This document shows, in pieces, positions 31,857-40,606 of a stretch of DNA of 64,000 nucleotides. Every line of letters begins with the position of its first letter. Positions within the stretch are counted from its first letter, which is position 1. A program made the position numbers and the translations under genes. Source of the stretch: JASHPR01 sp963844655 (GTDB lineage: Bacteria > Actinomycetota > Actinomycetes > Streptosporangiales > Streptosporangiaceae); assembly GCA_963844655.1 (NCBI GenBank), contig CAWJPA010000007.1:1550001-1614000 (forward strand), written 5' to 3'. The notes beneath the pieces are model-generated. The model saw only the letters and a program-made list of their open reading frames with translations, did no database searches and had not been told where the DNA came from.

Positions 31857-32776
31857 TCGTTGATGTACTTCTCGCCCTCGTCGCAGAAGAACGTGACGAT
31901 CGTGCCCAGGCCAGGCTGGCGGGCCCGCAGCTCGCGCGCGGCGACCAGGTGCGCGCCGGAACTCGGCCCGACGAACAGCCCGAACTCGCGGGCCATGCGG
32001 CGCATCTCGCTGATGGCCAGCTCGCTGTCGACCGCGACGATCTCGTCGATCATGTCCCGGTGCCGGGCGAAGATGCCGGGCACGAAGCCGTCGGAGATCC
32101 CCTCAATGAGGTGCTTGCCGACCTCGCCGCACATCAGGATGCATGACTCGTTGGGCTCGACGGCCACCACCCGGCAGGCCGGGTTGTGCTCGCGGAAGCA
32201 CTGACCCACGCCCACGATGGTGCCGCCGGTGCCGACCCCGCCGACCACGGCGTCGGGAACCACACCGCCCGGGAGCTGGCTCAGCGTCTCCGGGCCGAGC
32301 CAGGTGCGGTTCTCCTCGACGTTCCATTCCGAGTCGAACTGCTGCGGCGCGAAGTACCCCGGCTCGGCGCCGAGCTCCCTGGCCTTGGCCAGCGCGTCGT
32401 TGACGTGGAAGTCGCCGAGGGTCATCACCTGCGCGCCGAAGGCCCGCGAGATGGCCAGCCGCTCCTGGCTCATGCCGTCCGGCATGACCACGAGCATCTT
32501 GTAGCCCTTGACCGCGGCGACCATGCTCATCGCGTTCCCGGTGTTGCCGCTGCTGGCCTCCACGATCGTGTCGCCGGGGCGCAGCAGCCCCTCCCGCTCG
32601 GCGCGCTCGATCATGTACTTCGCGATGCGCGCCTTGATGGACCCGGACGGGTTCAGGTACTCCAGCTTGACCCAGATCCCGTCCACCATGATCAGGGGCG
32701 TGTTGCCGATCGCGTCGAGCACCGTGCCGCGCGCCCGCACGGCCGCGCTGGCCTGCGCCTCATCTGTGGCACTCAT
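31838..32776 (-). CDS. PLP-dependent cysteine synthase-family enzyme
   Basis: The 312-residue protein has LEYLNPSGSIKARIAKYM (Schiff-base Lys, about residue 49), VEASSGNTGNAMSM (substrate loop) and VVGGVGTGGTIVGVG (phosphate-binding loop), the full set for the O-acetylserine sulfhydrylase/cystathionine beta-synthase fold. It makes cysteine or a related amino acid from an activated serine. The C-terminal FFCDEGEKYINDYF is typical of the actinobacterial CysK-like branch. Exact donor unknown. It ends inside the ABC ATPase remnant. Confidence 0.88.
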   Translation of the reverse strand: MSATDEAQASAAVRARGTVLDAIGNTPLIMVDGIWVKLEYLNPSGSIKARIAKYMIERAEREGLLRPGDTIVEASSGNTGNAMSMVAAVKGYKMLVVMPDGMSQERLAISRAFGAQVMTLGDFHVNDALAKARELGAEPGYFAPQQFDSEWNVEENRTWLGPETLSQLPGGVVPDAVVGGVGTGGTIVGVGQCFREHNPACRVVAVEPNESCILMCGEVGKHLIEGISDGFVPGIFARHRDMIDEIVAVDSELAISEMRRMAREFGLFVGPSSGAHLVAARELRARQPGLGTIVTFFCDEGEKYINDYFLDP

Positions 32777-32844
32777 GCCTGCACACTACGGGACACTCGT
32801 TCAGGTCTGTCCGCATGCGGACACGGTCGCTGACAGCATTCCTC

Positions 32845-33537
32845 TTACGGGTCGGTGCCCTGGCTGGCGGTGATGCCGTCGAGAATCCGGTGGAGTCCCC
32901 AGAGGTACTGCTCGGTGGAGATGTTGCTCGCCATGGCGGCTGCCGCTGCAGCGGTCCGGGGCAACTCATTGGCCGGGGCGGCGGCGAAGGCCTGCTGCCG
33001 GGCGGCTATCCGTTCTGCCGCGGATGGCGGGTCGGGCTGGTTCAGGTCGGCGATATCCAGGGCGACCGAGCTGAACACGTAGCCGAACAGCAGATGGGAT
33101 GCGCGCGCGGCGTCGGTGGGGGTGAGGCCAGCGTCGGCGAAGAGTTCAAGGAGCCGTTCGCCCAGGGCCAGAGCGTGCGGGCCGGTCCTGGGCTGGCCGA
33201 TCATCAAAGTTACCGCGCCGGGATGGGCGGCCAGCCGTGCTCGCAGCTCGACGGCCAGGGATTCTACGCGCTGCCGCCATGGCTGGGCCCGGTCGGCGAA
33301 GACGCCGTGGTCGATCTCGCTGAACAGGCGCTCGACCAGAGCCCTGATGACGGCGGCCTTGTCCGGGAAGTAGGTGTACACCGCGTTCGGAGCTACGCCA
33401 ACCTTGGCCGCGATTCCCCGCACCGACGCCCCGTTGGCCCCGCCCTCGTCGAGCAGCTGCAACGTGACGTCGAGGATCTCATCCTCGGTCAGGGCACGCC
33501 GGGGGCCGGGGCGCCTTCGCTTGATCGGTGCTGTCAT
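32845..33537 (-). CDS. TetR/AcrR-family transcriptional regulator
   Basis: The 230-residue protein begins with a basic tail (MTAPIKRRRPGPRRALTE), then the TetR HTH (EILDVTLQLLDEGGANGASVRG and VGVAPNAVYTYFPDKAAVIRAL). The C-terminal domain (about 75-205) resembles the TetR_C ligand-binding type. It diverges from the DUF4389 gene, and two perfect palindromes lie between them, so it very likely represses both itself and DUF4389. The ligand is unknown. Confidence 0.88.
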   Translation of the reverse strand: MTAPIKRRRPGPRRALTEDEILDVTLQLLDEGGANGASVRGIAAKVGVAPNAVYTYFPDKAAVIRALVERLFSEIDHGVFADRAQPWRQRVESLAVELRARLAAHPGAVTLMIGQPRTGPHALALGERLLELFADAGLTPTDAARASHLLFGYVFSSVALDIADLNQPDPPSAAERIAARQQAFAAAPANELPRTAAAAAAMASNISTEQYLWGLHRILDGITASQGTDP

Positions 33538-33577
33538 TCAGGCTGGGCTCCTCCTCTTGACATTCTTCCTGGACAGG

Positions 33578-33610
33578 GTACAGCATTTGTACATCGTACA
33601 GATATTGTAC
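33578..33610. promoter_or_regulatory. Tandem operator: two GTACA-N5-TGTAC palindromes
   Basis: GTACA-N5-TGTAC occurs at 33578-33592 and again at 33596-33610. Both copies are perfect in the arms and their centres are 18 bp apart, so two dimers would sit on nearly the same face or at a fixed phase. The position between the TetR gene and DUF4389 fits an autoregulated operator. Confidence 0.8.
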
Positions 33611-33632
33611 GGCGTCAAGAGATAGGTCCGTG

Positions 33633-34349
33633 ATGACCGAGAGCCTGGACACTTACCCCGTTCATGTCGACGCGTCGCTGGACCCGTCGACCTCCCGCGG
33701 GCTGTGGCTGATCAAGTGGCTGCTGCTGATCCCGCACTTCGTTGTGCTGGCGTTTCTGTGGGTGGCCTTCCTGGCGGTCAGCGTGGTCGCGTTCTTCGCG
33801 ATCCTCGTGACCGGCCGCTATCCCCGGCCGCTGTTCAACTTCAACGTCGGCGTGCTGCGCTGGACCTGGCGGGTGCACTACTACGGCTACGCCGCCCTCG
33901 GCACCGACCGATATCCCCCGTTCACCCTCGCCGAGGTGCCGGACTACCCGGCGCACCTGGACATCCCTTACCCCGGGCGCCTCTCCCGTGGCCTCGTGCT
34001 GGTCAAGTGGTGGCTGCTAGCCCTGCCGCACTACCTCGTGCTGTCCATCCTCGTCGGCGGCGGGCTGTGGGCCAGCTCCCACGGGGCCGCCCACGGCGGG
34101 CTGAGCGCTGGCGGCCTGGTCGGCCTGCTCGTCCTGATCGCCGCGATCGTGCTGCTGTTCACCGCCCGCTATCCCAAGTCGCTGTACGCCCTCGTCGTGG
34201 GCATCGACCGGTGGTCACTGCGGGTGGCGGCCTACGCCGGGCTGATGACCGACGCCTATCCGCCCTTCCGGCTCGACCAGGGCGGCACCGACCCCGGTTC
34301 AGTTCCCGCCGGTCCCGTCCCGTCGGCTCCGCCCGTCCCCGCGGGGTAA
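33633..34349 (+). CDS. DUF4389-domain membrane protein
   Basis: The 239-residue protein has two repeats of a unit with a TM helix and a conserved WLIKWLLLIPHF / LVLVKWWLLALPHYLV lead-in, followed by TGRYPRPLFNF / TARYPKSLYAL and RW..RV..Y....TDRYPPF / TDAYPPF. This duplication defines DUF4389. Four TM helices are expected (about 25-55, 115-140 and neighbours). Function is not known. I take the ATG at 33633; the GTG directly before it is also possible. Confidence 0.85.
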   Translation: MTESLDTYPVHVDASLDPSTSRGLWLIKWLLLIPHFVVLAFLWVAFLAVSVVAFFAILVTGRYPRPLFNFNVGVLRWTWRVHYYGYAALGTDRYPPFTLAEVPDYPAHLDIPYPGRLSRGLVLVKWWLLALPHYLVLSILVGGGLWASSHGAAHGGLSAGGLVGLLVLIAAIVLLFTARYPKSLYALVVGIDRWSLRVAAYAGLMTDAYPPFRLDQGGTDPGSVPAGPVPSAPPVPAG

Positions 34350-34399
34350 CCGGCGCTCCGGGACCGTCCAAGCCCGACTCGGATAGGAAGGAGCCCGCC

Positions 34400-34789
34400 A
34401 TGCGGGTGATGTTGATGATCAAGGGGGACCCGGAACCGGGCGCAGTGCCCGGTGAGGAACTCCTCGCCGCGATGGGCAGGTACAACGACGAGCTTGAGCA
34501 GGCTGGACTGCTCGTCGACCTCGCGGGGCTGCTCCCGAGCGCCGAGGGAAGCCGCGTCAAGTTCTCCGGGGGGAGCCGCGCCGTCATCAATGGGCCGTTT
34601 GATGAGTCGAAGAAGCTGATCGCGGGGTACTGGATCCTCCAGGTGAAGTCGATGGACGACGCCGTGGAATGGGCCAAGCGTGCCCCGTTCGAGGCGCTTT
34701 CCCGGATCTACCCAGGCGAGTACGGCGCCGAGGGCGAGATCGAGATCCGTCAGGTGTTCGAGCCCGAGCATTCTGACGCATCGAGCTAG
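34400..34789 (+). CDS. YCII-related (DGPF-type) small protein
   Basis: The 129-residue protein shows MRVMLMIKGDPEPG at the start, then VINGPFDESKKLIAGYWILQVKSMDDAVEWAKRAPF, the core of the YCII/DGPF family (here NGPF for DGPF). These are small ferredoxin-like domains, often fused to or beside ECF sigma factors; none is present here. AGGAAGGAG precedes the ATG. It lies 50 bp after DUF4389 in the same direction and may share its TetR control. Confidence 0.85.
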   Translation: MRVMLMIKGDPEPGAVPGEELLAAMGRYNDELEQAGLLVDLAGLLPSAEGSRVKFSGGSRAVINGPFDESKKLIAGYWILQVKSMDDAVEWAKRAPFEALSRIYPGEYGAEGEIEIRQVFEPEHSDASS

Positions 34790-34968
34790 CGGCGCCCAGT
34801 TAGCGTCCGGCGAGGCAGCGGCACCCGTGGCCCAGGCCCGTACATGATCTTGGTCACTGTGTGCGGGCGGGCCGCCGCTGGCGTTCGGGACCGGCCGGGT
34901 CCCTGGAATTGATCGACGGCAGTGCCCAGGGCCTGACTCATCCAGTGCAGCAGATCCGAGGAGGCGTG

Positions 34969-35073
34969 ATGGAGCGGCAGCGAGGTAACCCTGACCGCCT
35001 GCTGGGCGCCGGCGCCGCAGGCAAGTTCGTCTTAAGCGGGCCGGCGACGACGTCGGTCAGCCTGTGCCCGTGA
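34969..35073 (+). CDS. 34-residue ORF coupled to the flippase-pseudokinase gene
   Basis: GAGGAGG at 34958-34964, with CGTG as spacer, precedes the ATG at 34969, one of the best ribosome binding sites in the window. The peptide (MERQRGNPDRLLGAGAAGKF...) is basic at the start and has no recognisable family. Its TGA overlaps the ATG of the membrane protein at 35073 (TGATG). It could be a leader peptide or small protein; alternatively it only serves to load ribosomes for the downstream gene. Confidence 0.4.
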   Translation: MERQRGNPDRLLGAGAAGKFVLSGPATTSVSLCP

Positions 35074-37484
35074 TGAATTCCCAAAGCACGCAGCTGGCTG
35101 CCGACCCGAAGATCCGGCAGCGGGGCCGTGTCCTGGCGCCAGCGCGGTACCGGCACCCGGGCGATGTGATCCGCCTGATCGCCGCGGTGTCCGTGCTGAT
35201 CGTCGCGACGGCGACCGCTGCGCTATTGCCTGACCTGCTCCGGCCGAGCACCGCGGCGGTCGCAGCGGGGGGGCCCATGACCGCTGCTGGGCGGGTGCTG
35301 ACCGGCCTGGTCCAGGTGACAATCGCCCTGGCGGTCCTGGTGCTGCTGGTTGCCGCCCTGCGGTACCGCCGGTTCCGTGTCGTGGTGACGGTGGCGGGCG
35401 GTTTCGCGGCAGCGGCGGCCCTGATGGCGGGAATTGCTTATCTGGCCGGGCCGGGCGGCTCCGCCGCGCTGCCAGCAGCGCTGCGGCAGGGTTCCTGGCT
35501 GACCGGCGCGGGCTTCCCCGATCCGGCCGTTCTCGCGGGACTGGTGGCCGTCGCTGTGGCGGCCGCGCCGTGGCTGAGCCGCCCCTGGCGCCGGGCGGCC
35601 TGGGTCATGCTGCTGCTTATCAGCGCGGCCCGGCTGATCACCGGCGGGCTGCTGCCGATGCAGCTGGTGCTGGCGCTGGCCGCCGGAGTCACGGTGGGGG
35701 CGGGCCTGCTGGTGATCTTCGGTGTGCCGGACCGGCGGATGGGCCCGGCCGGGGTGGCCGCGGCCCTGCGTGCGGGTGGCGTGCTTGTGAGCCAGGTGAC
35801 CGGACCGATCGCCACCGCCAAGGGATCTAGGCCGTTCGAGGTGGTGACTGGCGACGGGCAGGGCCTGTTCGTCAAGGTTTTCGGCTCGGATCAGCGGGAC
35901 GCTGACCTGCTGTACCGCGCCTACCGCGGCATCCGGCTGCGCGGCGTGGGCGACACCAGGCCGGCGGCCTCGCTGCTCAAGGCCGTCGAACATGAGGCGC
36001 TGCTGGCTGTGATGGCCGAACGGGCCGGCGTCGCGGTGCCACACGTCGGCCAGGTCATCAGGGCGAAGGACGGGTCAGTGCTGCTGACCATGGAACTGGT
36101 AGCTGGCCGCTCCCTGGACGAGGTCCCGGACGATAGCATCACCGATCAGCTGGCCCGCAGCCTGTGGCGCGAGGTCGCCCTGCTGCACCAGGCCAGGATC
36201 GCGCACCGGTCACTGCACGGCACCAACATAATGATCAGCCAGAACGGATGCCCCCGGCTGGTCGACTTCAGCTTCGCCGAGCTCGCTGCGACCAGCCGTC
36301 AGCGAGCGATCGACATGGCCGAGCTGCTCACCTCACTGGCCGGCCGGATCGGCCCCGACCGTGCCGTTGCCACCGCGGCGGCCGCGATCGGCACCGACGG
36401 CGTCGCCGCGGCAGTGCCGCTGCTGCAGCCGCTGGCTCTGTCGGCCGGCACCCGGCGCGAGATCAAGGGCCAGGACGGGCTGCTGAGGAACACGCGCGCG
36501 GCCGCGGTCACGGCCTCCGGCGGCGAGAAAGACCAGGATCTTGCCCGGCTGCAGCGGGTGCGGCCGCGCACGCTATTGGCGATCGCCGCGCTGGCCGGCG
36601 CCTTCTACTTCCTGCTGCCACAGATCGCCCAGGTGAGCAGCAGCTGGCACGCCCTGGAGCACGCCAACTGGGCCTGGCTGCCGGTGATCATCGTCCTGTC
36701 CGCGCTGACCTATGTGGCCAGTGCGATGGCGCTGGTCGGCTCGGTGCCCGGCCGTGTCCCGTTCGGCCCGGCCGTGCTGACGCAGGGCGCGTCGTCGTTC
36801 ATCAACCGGGTGTCGCCGGCCAACATCGGCGGGATGGCGCTGAATACCCGGTTCCTGCAGAAGAACGGAACCGGCACCCCGGCCAGCGTCGCTGCGGTCG
36901 GGGTGAACGCCCTCGCGGGCGCCGTGGTGCACATCGTGATGATCGTGGTGTTCTTCGCGCTGGCCGGCCACGACCTCACCAAGGCGTTCAAGCTGCCGTC
37001 CGGCAGCAAGATCCTGCTCGTCCTGGCGGTGATCATCGCGCTCATCGGCGTGATCCTGGCGACACGGCCCGGTCGCCGCTGGACGCGCAAGCAGCTGATT
37101 CCCGGCGCGCGTTCCGCGGCAGGCAGCCTGCGGCAGGCCGCAGCCAGCCCGGTCAAGCTCAGCCTGCTATTCGGCGGCTCGGCACTGGTCACCCTCGCCT
37201 ACATCGCCGGGCTGGCCGCCTCGGTTCAGGCGTTCGGCGGGGGACCTGGCCTGGTCGTGCTCGGCGCGGTGTACCTGGCCGCCGCGGCGCTGGCCGCGGC
37301 AGCGCCCACGCCAGGTGGTCTCGGCGCGATCGAGGCAGCGCTGGTCGCCGGGCTGACCGGCGTGGGCATGCAGCCCGGACCCGCGGTCTCGGCCGTGCTG
37401 CTGTACAGGCTGGCGACCTACTGGCTGCCCGTGCTGCCAGGCTGGCTGTCCTGGCGGTCCCTGCAGCACCGGGGATATGTGTGA
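35073..37484 (+). CDS. Flippase-like (LPG synthase TM region) protein with internal pseudokinase domain
   Basis: The 803-residue protein has an N-terminal set of TM helices (about 30-215), then a kinase-like domain (about 255-480), then the lysylphosphatidylglycerol synthase transmembrane region/UPF0104 (about 495-800; GASSFINRVSPANIGGMALNTRFL and the terminal LATYWLPVLPGWLSW). In the kinase-like part LFVKVF supplies the VAIK-type Lys, but the HRD motif reads AHRSLHGTN, so the catalytic Asp is Ser, and DFG reads DFS. It is therefore probably a pseudokinase. The UPF0104 part may flip or bind a lipid. The ATG at 35073 is chosen because it overlaps the small ORF's stop. Confidence 0.8.
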   Translation: MNSQSTQLAADPKIRQRGRVLAPARYRHPGDVIRLIAAVSVLIVATATAALLPDLLRPSTAAVAAGGPMTAAGRVLTGLVQVTIALAVLVLLVAALRYRRFRVVVTVAGGFAAAAALMAGIAYLAGPGGSAALPAALRQGSWLTGAGFPDPAVLAGLVAVAVAAAPWLSRPWRRAAWVMLLLISAARLITGGLLPMQLVLALAAGVTVGAGLLVIFGVPDRRMGPAGVAAALRAGGVLVSQVTGPIATAKGSRPFEVVTGDGQGLFVKVFGSDQRDADLLYRAYRGIRLRGVGDTRPAASLLKAVEHEALLAVMAERAGVAVPHVGQVIRAKDGSVLLTMELVAGRSLDEVPDDSITDQLARSLWREVALLHQARIAHRSLHGTNIMISQNGCPRLVDFSFAELAATSRQRAIDMAELLTSLAGRIGPDRAVATAAAAIGTDGVAAAVPLLQPLALSAGTRREIKGQDGLLRNTRAAAVTASGGEKDQDLARLQRVRPRTLLAIAALAGAFYFLLPQIAQVSSSWHALEHANWAWLPVIIVLSALTYVASAMALVGSVPGRVPFGPAVLTQGASSFINRVSPANIGGMALNTRFLQKNGTGTPASVAAVGVNALAGAVVHIVMIVVFFALAGHDLTKAFKLPSGSKILLVLAVIIALIGVILATRPGRRWTRKQLIPGARSAAGSLRQAAASPVKLSLLFGGSALVTLAYIAGLAASVQAFGGGPGLVVLGAVYLAAAALAAAAPTPGGLGAIEAALVAGLTGVGMQPGPAVSAVLLYRLATYWLPVLPGWLSWRSLQHRGYV

Positions 37485-37516
37485 GCGCTGGCCTCGATGG
37501 GAGGAGGTGCGTTGCA

Positions 37517-39748
37517 GTGAGCGAGAAGGCGGAGACGGTAACCACACGGGCCGGTACGGCGAGCGTTTCGCCAGGTCCTGCCGGGCCGCGGACGGCCCGC
37601 CACCGACGCCCGACCGGTGCGCCCCCGCCGCTGCCGCACCCTATCGCCATCAGCACAGCGGCGTGGCTGGTCCTTGGGGCCGTGGCGCTCGCCGGCGCGT
37701 TTCTGGCGTCCCAGCACACGCCGTGGCTCCGGATTGATGACCGGGCAAGCACGTGGGTGCTGCGTCTCCTGGCCGGAATACGGACGCCGTGGCTGACCGA
37801 TGTGGCCAACGGGATCAACGGGGCGGGCTCCGGCTGGGGGGTCACCGTGCTCGGCCTTTCGGTGGTCGCCCTGACGATGGCGTTCCGGCGCTGGCGGCAC
37901 TTGCTGGTGTTCCTGGGAAGCGTGTTGTTCCTGGAGCTTGCCGGGACATCGATCTACTTCGGGCTGTCGCGGCCGCGCCCGTACGGCGTGCCGATCATCG
38001 GCAGCTGGGGCGGGTACTCCGGGATTTCCCCCCCGGTGGCGGTCCTGACGATCTTCTTGATGGGCGCCGTCTACTGCCTGGCCGTGCCGGGCCGCCCCCG
38101 CACCTACACTAAGGCGGCGGTGGCCGCCGTGGTCGCCGTGTTCTGTCTGGCCCGCCTGTACCTGGGTGTCGATCACCCCAGTGATGCGCTGCTCGCCGTG
38201 GCGCTCGCCGTGGCGATCGCGGTCACCGCGTTCCGGTACTTCACCCCGAACGAGGCGTTCCCGGTCGCCTACCGGCGCGGCAACACCGCGCACGTGGATG
38301 TGACCGGCCGCCGCGGCGAGGCGATCCGCCAGGCCGTGCGTGACCAGCTCGGGCTCACGGTGACCGAGATCAAGCCGGTCGGGCTGGAGTCGTCCGCGGG
38401 CTCCACGCCGCTGCGGCTGCGGGTCGAAGGCGGCGCGGAGGAGTTCGTGTTCGCCAAGCTCTACACCAAGGGCCACGTCCGCGCCGACCGCTGGTACAAG
38501 CTGTGGCGGACCATCCTGTACGGCTCCCTGGAGGACGAGCACCCGTTCCAGACCGTGCGGCGCCTGGTCGAGTACGAGGACTATGCCCTGCGCCTGCTGC
38601 AGGACATCGGGGTCCGCACGGCCCGGCCGTACGGCATCGTGGAGATCACGCCCGAACGCGAGTACATGCTGGTCACCGAATTCCATACCGGCGCCGTCGA
38701 AATCGGCGAAGCCGACGTCGACGACACGGTGATCGACCAGGGACTGCAGCTGATCCGCACGCTGTGGGACGCCGGGATCGCCCACCGCGACATCAAACCA
38801 GGCAACCTGATGGTCCGCTCCGGGGAGCTGCTGCTGATCGACGTGGCCTTCGTCCAGGTCCGCCCGTCACCATGGCGGCAGGCGGTCGACCTGGGCAACA
38901 TGATGCTCGTCCTGGCCGTGCGCACCGACCCGCAGCGGGTCTACCGGCGGGCGCTGGCGTACTTCACCGAAGCCGAGCTCGCCGAAGCATTCGCCGCCAC
39001 CCGCGGGGTCGCCAGCCCGACCCAGCTGCGCGCCTTCATGAAACGGCACCCGCGCGACCTGCTCGGCGAATTCCGCGCCCTCGCCCCGCAGCGGCCGCCG
39101 ATCCCGCTGCAACGCTGGAACATCCGGCGGGTCGCGCTGGCGGCCGCGATGCTCGCGGTCATCACCGTCGCCGTGGGGGAAACGGGGAATGCCTTCTTCC
39201 CGGCGGCCAGAAATCTGGGCGCCTACGCCCCCAGCTGCGGCACCGGCCATTCGATGATCCTCAGCGCCCAGGCAGTCCCGTCCGCTGCCCTGCTGCCCTG
39301 CATCGCCGCGCTCCCGGCGGGCTGGAGCATCGGCGGCACGGACATCGCCAGCGGGCGGGCCAGCTTCGTGCTGGACTTCGGCTCCCAGGCCAGGGCCGGC
39401 GGCGTCCACTTCGTGCCCCGCCAGGCAGGGCAGCTGCAGACGGTGACGATCACCCTGACCGCGGCCTGCGACACTTCCGGCGCCCAGCGGATCCCTTCCG
39501 ACCAGCCCGGCATGCGCCGGTTCGAGCGCCCGATGAGCCTGGTCCCTGCGTACTCCGACATCCGCTACTACACATTCCCCGGCGGCTGCGTCACCTACCA
39601 GTTCGCCTTCGCCCCCGGCGCGTCCCCGGTCCTGGCCACCACCGTCGACACCGTGGTGGCGTTCATGCCCCGGTCGGCGCTGGTCAGCTACGTGCGGCGG
39701 ACCGAGGGCCTGGCCCTGTGCGGGCGAGGTGCGCCATGCCCGGGATGA
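37517..39748 (+). CDS. PAP2-like membrane protein fused to a kinase-like domain
   Basis: A GTG at 37517 with GAGGAGG upstream gives 743 residues. Residues 35-240 are a PAP2-like six-helix region: GLSRPRPYG matches motif 1 and ARLYLGVDHPSD motif 3, but motif 2 (PSGH) reads GISPPVAV, so the phosphatase is likely impaired. Residues 270-530 form a kinase-like domain with FVFAKLY (Lys), AHRDIKPGNLMV (intact HRD and Asn) and LLIDVAF in place of DFG. A TM helix (about 535-555) leads to an extracytoplasmic domain of about 185 residues with conserved Cys. It follows the flippase gene by 32 bp. The kinase target may be a lipid or carrier; this is inference. Confidence 0.8.
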   Translation: MSEKAETVTTRAGTASVSPGPAGPRTARHRRPTGAPPPLPHPIAISTAAWLVLGAVALAGAFLASQHTPWLRIDDRASTWVLRLLAGIRTPWLTDVANGINGAGSGWGVTVLGLSVVALTMAFRRWRHLLVFLGSVLFLELAGTSIYFGLSRPRPYGVPIIGSWGGYSGISPPVAVLTIFLMGAVYCLAVPGRPRTYTKAAVAAVVAVFCLARLYLGVDHPSDALLAVALAVAIAVTAFRYFTPNEAFPVAYRRGNTAHVDVTGRRGEAIRQAVRDQLGLTVTEIKPVGLESSAGSTPLRLRVEGGAEEFVFAKLYTKGHVRADRWYKLWRTILYGSLEDEHPFQTVRRLVEYEDYALRLLQDIGVRTARPYGIVEITPEREYMLVTEFHTGAVEIGEADVDDTVIDQGLQLIRTLWDAGIAHRDIKPGNLMVRSGELLLIDVAFVQVRPSPWRQAVDLGNMMLVLAVRTDPQRVYRRALAYFTEAELAEAFAATRGVASPTQLRAFMKRHPRDLLGEFRALAPQRPPIPLQRWNIRRVALAAAMLAVITVAVGETGNAFFPAARNLGAYAPSCGTGHSMILSAQAVPSAALLPCIAALPAGWSIGGTDIASGRASFVLDFGSQARAGGVHFVPRQAGQLQTVTITLTAACDTSGAQRIPSDQPGMRRFERPMSLVPAYSDIRYYTFPGGCVTYQFAFAPGASPVLATTVDTVVAFMPRSALVSYVRRTEGLALCGRGAPCPG

Positions 39749-40512
39749 CCCGGCCGGCCGCGGGCCGCCCGGAGGAGGAGGCGCTTCTTGCCCGCCCCCG
39801 GCGGGCCGCGTTCCTCACCGCCGGGGTGGTGGCGCTCACGGCCGTGCTGTTCGCCCTGGCTGCGGGCCACGGCACCATGGGCCGCATTCAGCGGCTGGAC
39901 GACGCGTGGCTGCGACTGATGATCTCCGGACGGGCGCCTCCGCTGACGGCCATCGCTAAGGTTTTCAACGTCCTCGGGCTGGTCTACGTCACCCTGCCGG
40001 TGCGGATTGCCCTGGCCGGGTATCTGGCCCTGCGCCGCCGGTGGTGGCACCTGGCCGCCTTCACCGCCGCCGTGGTGGTATCAGAGGCACTGATCGGCCC
40101 GCTGAAAGACATCTACGACCGGGCCAGGCCGCCCGGGTCGCTGGTCGCCACAAGCGGCGCGTCGTTCCCGTCCGGGCACGCCGTCGCCGCCTCCGTCACC
40201 GTCCTCGCGGCCGTCATCGCCTTGGTTCCCGCGGGCAGGCGGCGCATTCTGTGGGGGACGGCCGCGGTCACGTTCTCCATACTGATGGGGCTCTCCCGCG
40301 CCTACCTCGCTGCCCACTGGCTGTCCGACGCCACGGCCGGGATCCTGCTCGGCACCTCCTGCGCCCTGCTGACCGCCCTGATGGCCGACCTGCTCCAGCA
40401 GCAGCAACACGGGCGGCGGCCTCCCGGGAGGCAGCACCCGCCTGCCGTCGCTCCACCAGACCACGCAGGCAACGCACCGACCAGCTCGTCACCGGCATGG
40501 CCACCGGGCTGA
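39736..40512 (+). CDS. PAP2-family membrane phosphatase
   Basis: The 258-residue protein has six hydrophobic segments and all three acid phosphatase motifs: KDIYDRARPPG (motif 1), SFPSGHAVAAS (motif 2) and SRAYLAAHWLSDA (motif 3, catalytic His). It should dephosphorylate a lipid phosphate such as undecaprenyl pyrophosphate or phosphatidic acid on the outer membrane face. The start overlaps the preceding stop: ATG 39736 has GAGG at good distance, and an ATGA at 39745 is also possible. The C-terminal 40 residues are Pro/Gln-rich and probably disordered. Confidence 0.88.
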   Translation: MPGMTRPAAGRPEEEALLARPRRAAFLTAGVVALTAVLFALAAGHGTMGRIQRLDDAWLRLMISGRAPPLTAIAKVFNVLGLVYVTLPVRIALAGYLALRRRWWHLAAFTAAVVVSEALIGPLKDIYDRARPPGSLVATSGASFPSGHAVAASVTVLAAVIALVPAGRRRILWGTAAVTFSILMGLSRAYLAAHWLSDATAGILLGTSCALLTALMADLLQQQQHGRRPPGRQHPPAVAPPDHAGNAPTSSSPAWPPG

Positions 40513-40606
40513 GGCTGCACGCCGTCGCGAGCAGGCACCCGACCCAGCTGTACGTCGCGGGCACGCTGTCGTTGCTCGCCCTGGGCGCTATGCGCATACT
40601 TGCGGC

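Noticed and set aside
36164..37516. Long open frame upstream of the PAP2-kinase gene
   Set aside because: It runs through the coding region of the flippase-like gene; the GTG at 37517 has a strong ribosome site and family-like sequence begins after it.
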